DNA from: a virus
Strand: one strand, 5' to 3'
Length of the DNA stretch: 30,180 bases
Virus record (IMG/VR): IMGVR_UViG_3300025141_000504
Span: 1 to 30,180 of that record
The notes below the pieces were generated by a model. The model was not told the DNA's origin, did not search any database, and saw nothing but the letters and a program-made list of their open reading frames with translations. Position numbers and translations under genes: made by a program. Below, piece after piece: positions 16,640-26,600 of this stretch. Position 1 is the stretch's first letter, and the number at the start of each line of letters is the position of its first letter.

Positions 16640-16913
16640 TAGCAATAGAGAAGTTTTTCTAGAGGAAGCATTTCTCTTGCAGTATCATCTTAAGATGCCT
16701 TATAGCGATATTAGAAGTTTGCCATTGCCCTATAGAAGATGGTTTATAACTCGACTTTCTGACGAGTTTAAAAAGAAAGCAGATGCTCAGAAAAAAGCTA
16801 GCGATGACAATAAAGGGCTTGTTGATATCCCTATGGGTGAAGCTATGGATTCTATAACTCAGAACAATACTGGGCAGCCTGGAACACCTAGAACCTTTAA
16901 ATTTAGGGATTAG
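16611..16913 (+). CDS. Small tail-assembly protein, or frameshift extension of the preceding gene
   Basis: This 100-residue frame overlaps the end of the gp26-like gene. It contains FLEEAFLLQYHLKMPYSDIR followed by SLPLPYRRWFITRLSDEF, then a polar tail. The short LPYRRWFI-type helix pattern is common in small proteins next to tail chaperones and hub assembly genes (T4 gp51 and the T part of gpG-gpGT are functional analogues); this is inference. Start choice is unsettled. TTG at 16611 has AGGGAGGG at 16591-16598, about 12 bases away; ATG at 16695 would remove the conserved first helix. The frame is open only from 16587. Reading through the T run at 16622-16628 with a +1 or -2 shift would fuse it to the upstream protein without needing any start codon. 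Given coordinates use the TTG. Confidence 0.65.
   Translation: MAPAFFGLNSSNREVFLEEAFLLQYHLKMPYSDIRSLPLPYRRWFITRLSDEFKKKADAQKKASDDNKGLVDIPMGEAMDSITQNNTGQPGTPRTFKFRD
16622..16628 (+). promoter_or_regulatory. Candidate slippery site for programmed frameshifting
   Basis: Seven T bases are read as TTT TTT T(GG) by the gp26-like gene four codons before its stop. A tRNA on the second TTT can re-pair perfectly after a +1 or a -2 shift, and both lead into the frame of the downstream 100-residue ORF. A standard -1 shift would not. I see no obvious downstream stem that would stimulate it. Confidence 0.4.
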
Positions 16914-16955
16914 TAAACTTTTGAACTGCATATTTACATGTAAGGAGCGATTTCT

Positions 16956-19391
16956 ATGGCAGGCGACGGACTGACAGATGCACAATATGATGACTTAGTA
17001 GACGATATTACTAGTGCTATTGAGGCCGGCTTTAGAGGTGCTGACTCTTCTGACCCTAGAGATCGATCAAGGCGAAGACAAAGAGATACTGAGGAAGATT
17101 TGTACGAGTCAGAGCGAAGACGCCGCAGGCGGCAAAGTGATGCTGTCGGGGGTAATTCAGAAGCCGCAAGGATGTTTGAAGACTTCTTCCAGCAACTTAG
17201 AAATATACCGGGAATGTCTCATCTTCAAGTTCTTGAAAGAGAGATCACAGGTTTTGCTGATGATGATTTTATTCGAAGAATGCAAGAGCTTCAGAATCAA
17301 TTTGGCGGCCTTGCAGGAAAAGCGGGCGAAACTTTTAGAACTGGGCAGTCATTAGCACATAAATATAGGGACTCATATATAGATTTCCAAGAGCAACTAG
17401 CTGGCGTTAGCGAAACAGGCAATGATTCAGTTCGAGGTCTCGGTGTAAGCTTAAGGGCACTTGTCGGTGATGCTAGAGAGACTCAGCTAGCATTTGAAGC
17501 CATGACAGAAGGCTCAAGAGGTTCAGCTGATGGATTTAGATTTGCCCAAGTAGCTTCTGGGGACCTAATGAGAGAGATGGCAGTCTTCGGTGAGCGCATG
17601 GATCTCAACCGCGGTCAGATTACCACCTTCCTGTCACGCGAAATAGATCTTGGAAGAGAATCTGGTGAGATGTTACGAAACTCTGCTGTATTTGCAAAAC
17701 GTGCAGCAAATATTACAGGAGACTCAGCTAAGGAAATTTTAAATACTATAGAAGCACTTATCAAGGACACAGAGAGATATGGAAATGTCTCAGAAGATGA
17801 AATGGCTCAAATTGGTGCATCTCTTAGGGTTCTAGGGCTTGACTACCAAGAGCTTAACGGTATGGTTGACAAGTTCTTTTCCTTTGACTCTGCTGCCCAA
17901 AGTGTTTCAGCACTGACAACAGTCTTTGGAGTCCATATTGATGCCATGGAAGCTATGAGATTAGCCAACTCCCCTGACAGAATGGACTTCCTGAACTATA
18001 TTCGAGATCAATTCTTAGCAACTGGTAAGGCAGCCGAAGATATGACGCTAGCAGAGCAGCGACTAGTTCAGCAGCAACTAGGTCTATCTTCTGTAAGCGC
18101 TGTTAGTAGACTATTCGATCCAACAGCAGATCTTTCGACGCTTGATGATTTATCAGCACAAACAGCTATAGGCGCAGGAGAATTTGAGGAAGCTATTCAG
18201 GAGCTTGAATCTGAGGTTCGGCAGTTTGGCTCTGGGACTGCTGATACACTTGACCAGCTTGCAGATGCATCTCATAGAGCTCTTATTGTAGGATTGCAGA
18301 GAGATATTCTTGGTGTTGTCACTCAGATTGAAGAGTTTAGAGGGCTGGTAGATCCAACAGCGCAAGGTATGGGTAACGTTGCACGCAGACAATCTGGTGT
18401 TGGTAATGCTTTTTCACATACAAATGCAGAGCTAGCAAGATTTTCTAGGCAGCAAGAAGAGCTCAGAGAAGTCATGATTCAAGGGGGTCGAGATATGAAC
18501 GAAGCTATTGATGAAACTCTCGAAGAATCAAGCGATGCATATCTTAGGGGTTTCCCCGCGCGTGATACATCAGGGCGGACGGTCGGTGAGGTGATGAGGA
18601 CGGATCTTACAGACAATATGGAAAGTGCACAAGCAGCCATTGAACAGTCAATAATTTCATTGGACGGAAGTTTTAAAACAGCATTTGATGGTATAGACGC
18701 CATGAATACTCACAGTCGGGAAGTTCTAGAGCAAACGACAGGTGCCCTGGGAATTCGCTTTGAAGATCTTGCCGATGAGCGAAAACGGGAACTACTAACC
18801 CAGCTCGATATAACTGAAACAGTGCTTCAAGGAATTTTTAATGATGATCTCACAAATACATCAGAGAGACGTCTATCTAGAAATATTCAAAGGACTCTTA
18901 GGGAGGCTCAAGAGCTTGCTGATCAAGCTGGAGGCCAGGAGCTTTTTGAGGGCCGACTGGAATATCTTTCAAGAGAGCACGGTGTTAACCAGGCTGCACT
19001 GCGCCTCAGCATGGAAGATGAGCACGGAGATGTTGAACAAGGTGGATCAGATCTCCTCTTTAGAACACTCTTAGAAAAAAGTAATCAATCAAGTGCTCGG
19101 GCTCCTGCACAGCCGCAAGCCCCTGCAGAATCAGCCCAGGCATCCGCAACTCTTGAAGCTAACTCTGCAGAGCTCGCAGCCATTGCTACAAGAATTGAAG
19201 AGGGCCAGAATAACCCGCAACCCATAGAAATTACTGTAGACCTCGCCGCTGCCCCAGTCATAGTGAATTTGGATGGAAGAGCGATAGCACAATCAACTAT
19301 TAACCTTGTTTCGGGTCCATCTCCAATTTCCGCAGGCGCAGGCGGTGATGCAGTTACACTACAAACAAGACAATTAAACGCGAGGACTTGA
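16956..19391 (+). CDS. Tail tape measure protein
   Basis: It probably sets tail length and is threaded in the tube lumen, as T4 gp29 does. Evidence is mainly context and composition: it is a long, largely helical protein (811 aa; T4 gp29 is 590 aa) straight after the tail chaperone pair and before the tube-initiator and hub genes. Residues about 28-65 are rich in Arg, Asp and Glu (a run RRRRRR). The centre is a series of charged helices (for example GERMDLNRGQITTFLSREID at about residues 212-231). Residues about 710-735 are Ala/Pro/Gln-rich (APAQPQAPAESAQASA). No clear membrane segment is visible, unlike many siphophage tape measures. AAGGAG at 16942-16947 supports the ATG. The length would predict a tail somewhat longer than T4's, if it is the tape measure. 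Confidence 0.7.
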   Translation: MAGDGLTDAQYDDLVDDITSAIEAGFRGADSSDPRDRSRRRQRDTEEDLYESERRRRRRQSDAVGGNSEAARMFEDFFQQLRNIPGMSHLQVLEREITGFADDDFIRRMQELQNQFGGLAGKAGETFRTGQSLAHKYRDSYIDFQEQLAGVSETGNDSVRGLGVSLRALVGDARETQLAFEAMTEGSRGSADGFRFAQVASGDLMREMAVFGERMDLNRGQITTFLSREIDLGRESGEMLRNSAVFAKRAANITGDSAKEILNTIEALIKDTERYGNVSEDEMAQIGASLRVLGLDYQELNGMVDKFFSFDSAAQSVSALTTVFGVHIDAMEAMRLANSPDRMDFLNYIRDQFLATGKAAEDMTLAEQRLVQQQLGLSSVSAVSRLFDPTADLSTLDDLSAQTAIGAGEFEEAIQELESEVRQFGSGTADTLDQLADASHRALIVGLQRDILGVVTQIEEFRGLVDPTAQGMGNVARRQSGVGNAFSHTNAELARFSRQQEELREVMIQGGRDMNEAIDETLEESSDAYLRGFPARDTSGRTVGEVMRTDLTDNMESAQAAIEQSIISLDGSFKTAFDGIDAMNTHSREVLEQTTGALGIRFEDLADERKRELLTQLDITETVLQGIFNDDLTNTSERRLSRNIQRTLREAQELADQAGGQELFEGRLEYLSREHGVNQAALRLSMEDEHGDVEQGGSDLLFRTLLEKSNQSSARAPAQPQAPAESAQASATLEANSAELAAIATRIEEGQNNPQPIEITVDLAAAPVIVNLDGRAIAQSTINLVSGPSPISAGAGGDAVTLQTRQLNART

Positions 19392-19393
19392 TA

Positions 19394-19645
19394 GTGGGAA
19401 AGATAATTGAAGAAGTAAAAAACTCTAGGCTAATTAAACATCTTTCAAAAGATCTTTCTCGGGAAGAGCATGAGGATTTTAATAGCTGGCTTGAAAAGAC
19501 AATTGGCGCCGTTGATAATCTTACTTCGTTAATACATAATTTAGGGGCGACTGATGATTCTGCGGAAACCCTGGCATCAACATTAAATCATATTCTCTCT
19601 GAAGAGGGTGTTAAAGAGGTAAACGAATGGCTAGAGAAAAATTAG
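19394..19645 (+). CDS. Small helical protein, 83 aa, in tail operon
   Basis: I do not recognise this protein. It looks all-helical and acidic, with SRLIKHLSKDLSREEHEDF and the heptad-like TIGAVDNLTSLIHNLG segment. It lies between the tape measure and a large baseplate protein, which suggests a small tail or baseplate assembly factor. I choose GTG at 19394, eight bases after GAGG (19382-19385). A TTG at 19388 overlaps the preceding stop codon and is too near the ribosome site. Its end overlaps the next start by 19 bases, a sign of translational coupling. Confidence 0.6.
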   Translation: MGKIIEEVKNSRLIKHLSKDLSREEHEDFNSWLEKTIGAVDNLTSLIHNLGATDDSAETLASTLNHILSEEGVKEVNEWLEKN

Positions 19646-22600
19646 GGGCTTTCCTTTCTGGCCCACCTCAGTACGGATTCACAGCTGATCAGACCAGGAT
19701 TGCATATACACCTTCAGATGTAGTTGAAGGTGATTTGGGCATCGACCCAAGGTCAACAAAAGAGCTAATAGGCTTTTCCGAAGGTGGAGAAATTGAGGGC
19801 CAACCAGGCAATAGCCTGATCAATGATTTTCTTCACTATATAACGCATGATGCAAGAAACTACTATGAGATAAAGGGAGGGGCAATTCCAGCACCAGGTC
19901 TTGCACATATTACACCTGATGGAATACCTAGGGCTGCAAAGTCAGCAGAGTCTGCAAATGGTGATAATGTTTTTGTCAAGACAGACGGCTCAGATCTCGA
20001 CGGCTTGGGTGCATCAATGTCAAGATATTCAAATAGCGGATATTTTCAAAATACTACTGATGAAAATACCCTAGGGAAGATTATAACAAAGTACAATAAC
20101 TTAACTCCAGAAGAAGATACGGGTCCCGGTCCGCATACAGGAAATAAATTGTTGACATCCATAGTTGGTAATGAACCCAATTCAAGTGATGCAACATTTA
20201 TAGATGCACAGGTTGACGATGCAACACAAAATTCAATTATCGAAGTTCAGACAATGCTCGGTGTCAACAATAGATTTAACACAGAAAATTCAAGGGCATA
20301 TGCTCCATTCGATGCTAGCAATCTAGATTCAGCAATTGAGGATGGTACAGACGAAATTGGTACTCGCACAGCTCAGTCAAAGTTTGGCATATTTGATAAA
20401 GATGCGCCCATTATGAAAAATAGTGAGCTTGTTAATGTCGCCAGGTCTATGATGCTTAAGTCTCTTGGCCTTGATTATACATCAGAGCCAGGCAATGCAA
20501 AGGATCCAAATTCAGACGGATCATATGACGCTGATTTTGTTAGCAGCATTGGTGCAACCCAGCTTGGCTACATGCCTAATAAAAATAAAAATCCCAGTGC
20601 AAAAGAATCAAAAGGTGCACCCACCAATCCTGGATTAAACTCGTCTCCTTTTGATGGCGGTGCATTTGAAACTGGTGGTAAAAGATCGTCATACGGAAGT
20701 AGCTATGATAGTCACTTGCAATATAATAAATTTTCTAATAATACAATTAAACTGCGAGCAGCTGCAGTTGTTATTGCAATGGTATATGCAGCAAAGTCTG
20801 TAAAGGATGATTTGACATTTTCTTCATATACGTCTAGTGATATTGACTTGAATAGAGCACGTGGAATTCCAGGTCAATCTATAAGATTTGCCGCAGATGC
20901 AAAAACACAAATGTTCAATAGGTATGTTATTCCACAAACACGATTTCCACTTGACGATTGTTTAAATGCTGGAACACAACTTCTTTTCAATATAAGCTTT
21001 GAAGACATTGATGAAACATCTGCAGTAACTAAAAAGGAAGATGTTCAGAGTTACAAAAATGTTAATGAGTCAGCAGGGTTTTGGTATTCAGTAGGTAGAA
21101 CAATTCTTCAAAGATTTGAGGAAAGGTCTGGGGCAATTGATGAAGCAGTTGAAGAGTACACATCTGATCCAAATTCTACAGGTGTTGCAATATTTGGGCT
21201 ATTGTCTCGAACTGGAATTGTCGGGATTATAAATACGATTGCACAGATTGGGGATAAAGTACTTTATAGTACAGGAGGAGTCAAGGTCTCAGAATCACCA
21301 GGGAATGTTCCCAGGCCATGGAATGTAGATAATCTTCCAGACTCAGGGCAGACCAGACAGTCAAAAAGTAGATCACAGACAGGCTTGACAGAGAATTCAC
21401 TTGCGTGGAGGGGAAGTACTGCACCATCAATGTATCTTTTACCTAGAAATGTTGTAAGGGCAGCAGTTGAGATGGGTGCAATGGCATATGGCGCAAATCC
21501 TGTCAAGGCTCATACTGCAACGCCCATCATAGAGAAGTCATATATTGATATTAATGGATTTAATATAGGCGGGGGGGAGGCGAAGACAACAAGGTCTCGA
21601 ATACCTACAGATGTTAGAAGAATGATTGAGAATGATCTAGATGCTGAATATGTACCGTTCTATTTTCATGATATTAGAACAAATGAAATAATTGGCTTCC
21701 ACGCATTTTTAAATAGTCTTTCAGATACCTATTCACCAAGCTTTACATCCACATCTGGATATGGAAGAATTGAACCTGTTTTTACATACAAAGATACAAA
21801 ACGCTCATTGAGTTTTAGCTTTTATGTTGCAGCAACATCTAAAGAAGATTTTGATGAAATGTGGTTCAAGATTAATAAATTGACATCAATGGTTTATCCG
21901 TCCTGGACTAGTGGAACTCGAATGTTTGATGTAAAGTCGAATGTTATAACACAGCCATTTTCACAGAAGATAGGGGCAACACCACTCATTAGACTTAGAA
22001 TTGGCGATGTTGTAAAGAGCAACTACTCAAGATTTAATCTGTCAAGACTTTTTGGTGTAGGTGATGATCTAGGGTTTAGGATTTCAGACGATACATTTAC
22101 AGGAGCGAATGCATCTGGATTGCTAAATATGGATACTGGATGGAAGGGCAAACTGAGAAAAGCATTGACAGACTTTCAAGTTGACTACGTTTTTAATCTT
22201 ATGTTTGGATCGCCTCTCACATTTCTTGGAACCGGAGCAGCAGGAGAGGGTAATTTAATGAGATTGGGTCGTGGATTGATGTCGCAAGGAATGAGAGCGT
22301 TAGGCGGAAATGCTCTTATCAATCCAGTTGGCGCAATCATGATTCTTCCTCACTTTGCAAACCCAGATGGAACTATTTCAACGCCCATGGAAAGCGGTAA
22401 TGTTGTATCTGACTGGCTAGAAAAACAATCAAGAAATCTTAGAGATGGTGATAGTGACGAGAAAGGCGGCTATGTAAAGAGTAGTGGTGGTCTCAAGGGA
22501 AGCCTGCCTATACTAAAACCAAGTAATGATATTGGATATTATCTTGTACAGACTTCAGGCGGAGATATTACTACAACACGAATCAGAACAACAATACCAT

Positions 22601-23313
22601 ATCGTGTTAAGGTCATGGATAAAAGGGTAGTCTGCATTGATTCAATAAAATTGGGTGACTCAGATCCTGGATCTTACGAAGGGGGAACTTCAGATAGAAA
22701 TCTTTCTCGAACAAAAATTCAGTATGATGTACAGCTTTTTGATATGGATGCACCCAATCTCGGCTCACATTTTATTAGAGTCTGGCATGAAGATCTAATG
22801 CCAAACCCAGATAAACTCTTTATGAACAATGTTGCACCTTTTCTTGATGTCCTCGGATGGGCTGCAGGAATGTTACAAGAAGTTATATATCAGCAAGGAG
22901 CAGCTAAGCTTGGTGTTCCGGCTGATACTCTTAATCTTACAACAACAAATGCTCAGGAGTTTATGCATCCAGTAAACAATAGTATTACGCGAGCTTTCGA
23001 AGAGTCTGGGGGCCGTGGCCTTGCAGGAGTTATACAGAGCCTATCTTACGACTGGCTAGACGCATCTTCAACGTGGGAAGTTGACTGGGGTTCACGGGCT
23101 CCCAAGGTTGCAAAAGTTACTGTTAGTTTTGATGTAATTCATGATATTCCTCCCGGACTTGATCACGGAGGATATAACAGAGGTCAATCATACAATGTTG
23201 GAAGTATTAACAATGCTGCAATGGGTGATGCAGATTCTGATCACGGTATAGGATCTAAGTCTGCTTACAAGAGAGCTGGACTCGCTGGCGTGCAGAAGTT
23301 GAAAAAGGAGTAG
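19627..23313 (+). CDS. Large baseplate / tube-initiation protein (gp48/gp54-like region)
   Basis: This is probably a baseplate protein that starts tube and sheath assembly. Two parts look like tail-tube folds. Residues about 676-760 include PFYFHDIRTNEIIGFHAFL, then GRIEPVFTYKDTKRSLSFSF and VYPSW. Residues about 1138-1177 include LSYDWLDASSTWEVDWGS and VAKVTVSFDVIHDIPPG, which fit the last strands of T4 gp54 (ELSYDGDN... FDVTFAYRVM). Gene order supports this, as T4 has 29-48-54 in sequence. At 1228 aa it is far larger than gp48 or gp54 (364 and 320 aa), so it could combine two tube-like domains in one chain or carry big insertions. The first 600 residues are Asn/Asp/Ser-rich and I cannot assign them. 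The ATG overlaps the previous gene and has AGAGG upstream. Confidence 0.6.
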   Translation: MAREKLGAFLSGPPQYGFTADQTRIAYTPSDVVEGDLGIDPRSTKELIGFSEGGEIEGQPGNSLINDFLHYITHDARNYYEIKGGAIPAPGLAHITPDGIPRAAKSAESANGDNVFVKTDGSDLDGLGASMSRYSNSGYFQNTTDENTLGKIITKYNNLTPEEDTGPGPHTGNKLLTSIVGNEPNSSDATFIDAQVDDATQNSIIEVQTMLGVNNRFNTENSRAYAPFDASNLDSAIEDGTDEIGTRTAQSKFGIFDKDAPIMKNSELVNVARSMMLKSLGLDYTSEPGNAKDPNSDGSYDADFVSSIGATQLGYMPNKNKNPSAKESKGAPTNPGLNSSPFDGGAFETGGKRSSYGSSYDSHLQYNKFSNNTIKLRAAAVVIAMVYAAKSVKDDLTFSSYTSSDIDLNRARGIPGQSIRFAADAKTQMFNRYVIPQTRFPLDDCLNAGTQLLFNISFEDIDETSAVTKKEDVQSYKNVNESAGFWYSVGRTILQRFEERSGAIDEAVEEYTSDPNSTGVAIFGLLSRTGIVGIINTIAQIGDKVLYSTGGVKVSESPGNVPRPWNVDNLPDSGQTRQSKSRSQTGLTENSLAWRGSTAPSMYLLPRNVVRAAVEMGAMAYGANPVKAHTATPIIEKSYIDINGFNIGGGEAKTTRSRIPTDVRRMIENDLDAEYVPFYFHDIRTNEIIGFHAFLNSLSDTYSPSFTSTSGYGRIEPVFTYKDTKRSLSFSFYVAATSKEDFDEMWFKINKLTSMVYPSWTSGTRMFDVKSNVITQPFSQKIGATPLIRLRIGDVVKSNYSRFNLSRLFGVGDDLGFRISDDTFTGANASGLLNMDTGWKGKLRKALTDFQVDYVFNLMFGSPLTFLGTGAAGEGNLMRLGRGLMSQGMRALGGNALINPVGAIMILPHFANPDGTISTPMESGNVVSDWLEKQSRNLRDGDSDEKGGYVKSSGGLKGSLPILKPSNDIGYYLVQTSGGDITTTRIRTTIPYRVKVMDKRVVCIDSIKLGDSDPGSYEGGTSDRNLSRTKIQYDVQLFDMDAPNLGSHFIRVWHEDLMPNPDKLFMNNVAPFLDVLGWAAGMLQEVIYQQGAAKLGVPADTLNLTTTNAQEFMHPVNNSITRAFEESGGRGLAGVIQSLSYDWLDASSTWEVDWGSRAPKVAKVTVSFDVIHDIPPGLDHGGYNRGQSYNVGSINNAAMGDADSDHGIGSKSAYKRAGLAGVQKLKKE

Positions 23314-23327
23314 GGGGGATATATTAG

Positions 23328-23618
23328 ATGTCACTTGGAAGATATACATACGCTTCATTAATAGACAGCGGAAGAGGAAAAGCTAATCCGAGAATCTCTA
23401 GTAAGATATTTCTTGGAGTAACAACGGGGGCAATACCATTTCAATCAAGACAGGTTGAACTGGGTGAAAGGCTTGATACTATTTCTGCTGAGAAATATGG
23501 AACACCTGATTTCTGGTGGGTTATTGCTGCAGCATCGGGTATTGGGTGGGGTTTACAAGTTCCCAGAGGAACTATTATTAGAATTCCAAATAATATATCG
23601 TCTATTCTTTCTTTGTGA
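23328..23618 (+). CDS. LysM-domain baseplate protein, gp53-like
   Basis: This is probably a baseplate wedge or hub-adjacent protein. A LysM-type fold is visible at residues about 45-88: LGERLDTISAEKYGTPDFWW, followed by VIAAASGI and VPRGTIIRIPNN. This 'start, short helix, W-rich turn, second helix, final strand' pattern occurs in T4 gp53 and in P2 gpX-like tail proteins. At 96 aa it is shorter than T4 gp53 (196 aa) and close to P2 gpX. A purine-rich GGGGGGA precedes the ATG by about eight bases. It lies between two very large baseplate genes, in keeping with a connector role rather than peptidoglycan binding in the host wall. Confidence 0.7.
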   Translation: MSLGRYTYASLIDSGRGKANPRISSKIFLGVTTGAIPFQSRQVELGERLDTISAEKYGTPDFWWVIAAASGIGWGLQVPRGTIIRIPNNISSILSL

Positions 23619-23626
23619 GATAATTT

Positions 23627-26600
23627 ATGGGACTAGGAGATACAATTAGAGAATGGTGGACAGCTAGTGCTGAAGGTACTAGTCTGCCCCCAGAGAATAG
23701 GCTTGATTTTGCAGTTAGGGATTTAATTAAATTCTATGCTGTCGACTCTATGAATGTTATCACAAACTATACAGATTATGAAGATGAGTCAGGGCATATT
23801 GGGCTAGATGCTGGAGACATAGCAGAGCTTCAGGAGAATGCAGAAGCATATCAAAAGATTAGATCTATGTTTCAAGATACTAGTTCTGGAGCACTTGGAA
23901 TAGAAGATATTATGTCTGAGCTAGAGGAAAACTGTCTCCCTGCGCTAGGTGAGGATACACTGAAGAGTTTAGTTGCAGTAAAGTTTGAAAAGTGGGCAAA
24001 TTTTAAAGTAAATGAAACTAAGCATAGTGATAAATTTGGTGTCATGGATCAGTGTGGATACCTCGTAGATTCCCCTGTTGGAAAAGATACAGACGTAGAA
24101 CAGGGCCTGAATGAAAAGAGGATACCACCCATGGGCGGAAATGAAGAAGGACCCGCTGACGGTGTAACAAATCCGTATCTTTCAGGAATTATGCTAAACT
24201 CGCCCAGATTATGTCCGGCAAATGCTAGATCAACTGCAGGGTCTATATTCTTTAATTCAATTCCTACACAAGAAATGTCACAATGTGCACCAATTATTGG
24301 AATTGATTTTGTTTCTGAGACAAACTATATTACAGATGGCAGCAGGCTAATGTCACTCTTTGGTTTTACAGGGCGAAATTTTAGAGGAAATACAGTCAAA
24401 GATCCTGGAAAAAATATTGATCTCGAGACTCTTGCAGCAGAAAGAGATTTAGGCTCATGGTGGGACTCTATAGCTGGTGATCGATCTTCTGGTGAAGCGG
24501 TAAACCCAATTTCAGGCCAGGTTGAGGAGTTTGTAAACGAAAGACGAAGAATCTCAGCATCTGGAATTGAACTTTTTCAAGCACCCCAGACTATGAATAA
24601 TGCATCGAGCGGAGAGGGTTTAAATCCTACTGTTCCACTTGCAACACTAACAAGTCTTTCAATTGGCGTTTCCGGTCTGGGTCTTTCTACACTTTGTAAC
24701 AAAACAGCATCGCTAGAGTTTATTTTGCACGACAGATCTCAGATGCGCTTGATTTCGCCTCTTGTCGGTGCCTCAACTTTTGCTGCAACATATTTGAATA
24801 TTGAGTTTGGGTGGTCTCATCCGCAAGCCTCAGCAGCATCATCTGACAATGTCTATGCAAACTTTTTAAATTCTTTGAGATCTAGATCTTCTTATAATAT
24901 TCAAATGGCTGAGACAACAATTCTTGAAGATGGCCAGGTTAGAGTTAGTTTAAAACTAGCGTCTAGAGGTACAACTGAGCTTATTAATCTTCCAGCAGCC
25001 TCTGGAGTAACACATGTTCCCGCATATGTTCTACAGCCGTACCTGGGCCCTCTCACAGAGCAAATTGCTGATAATGTTGATGGGTATAACGGTCTTCAGA
25101 GTAGCGCACAAACAGGCTTGGAAGAGAGAGACTATGCGCCCCTCAAGGCGCTTTCTGAAGCAAGGCTAAAGGAAATTCAAACAGGATATAGTGCACTTAG
25201 TTCAATGACGTCACCTGCAGCACAGATACCGCTTGATAAGTATAGGGAGTTTCTTGAAGAGCTTAGACCTACTGGGGGTGATGGAGAGACAGACCACACA
25301 CGCGCCATTACACGGGGGGTAGAGATTATTAAGGAAATTTATGATTTAGAATCTTCTGGGACTGATGAAGTGTTAACAACTCTTGGTCGACAAATAACAG
25401 AAAAACAACTTCTTCTTAAGTCAATTGATATTTTTGAAGATGGCGGAACAGTCGTAGGGGCATTAGACGAGGCGGCAAATTCTCAACGAGCACAAACACA
25501 GGCTTCAGTCGCAGCATTCACTGCCCTAGCCGGTGCAGGCGCAGCTGGAGAAAGAATCATTGCAGCAATGCAAAAGGCAGATAAAGCACGTGCGCTGGAA
25601 GAGCACAATGCCGGGAGCGATAATCCGAGTCTGGGCTCAGTAATGTTAACATATTTTGGAAGGCCGTTACAGGCTATTGGAAAGTATGATGAAGTCCAGA
25701 TTATATTCTATCCATTAAATGCTCAATCTGGAAAAATGGCAGGTGTAAATCTTGCTAGATTTCCTTTGATTGGTTTTTCTGATTTTATTAATAAAACTAA
25801 TCTGGAAAACCCGAGAATCTCATGTGCTAGCTTTGCCGAAAAACTATTCAGGGATCCTTGCGGCCCAGAAAACGCTGGTCATCCTAACTATGGTCTATCA
25901 GATATTTATGAGATAATTAGCGCAGAGTCGTTAGAAGACATGGAGTCAGAAGATAAAGCTGCAGCACGAGCAAGATTTACAGAAGAAAAAGCCCAAAGAC
26001 TAACTGCAATCTATAATGGCACTTATAGACAGCCAATATTTACAGTCCCTGATTTAAATATATTTACAGAAGTGCTGCCTATGAGAACAAAGGCTGATGT
26101 CAACTCTGGGCTTAAAGAGAGGCAATGCGTTAGAATTCATGTTTATGATGCAAAATCTGGTATACCTGTTGAGGCAGAACTCTTGCAGTCAATGATTACT
26201 TCTGGTCGAGCATGCATAGCTATTGACAATCCTGAAGAATCCGCAGAAGCAGGAGAAAAAGACATTCAGAAACAAACATCGATAGCAGCTTCTGATGCTA
26301 GCTCTGCTCGCGGAAGAGCAATTATAGATAGGGCAGTCACCCAAGGTGTGGTTGAAAAAAGGGACGTCCCTGCATCTGGTGGGGGTCGTGCTCAAATAGT
26401 ATTTGTTAATAGCAGTCCAGCACAGGCAATCAAGGATTCTATAAAATCAATCTATCCACATATTGAATTTGGATCACAGTACACAAATGTTAAAAGTGTT
26501 GGAATGTCTTCTAATACAGGAGGAAGTGTAGGGCAAGTTTTACTTTTAAATTCTATTGAAGCAAGTAGGGAAAGTTTCTCAAGTACGGCACAACCATCAG

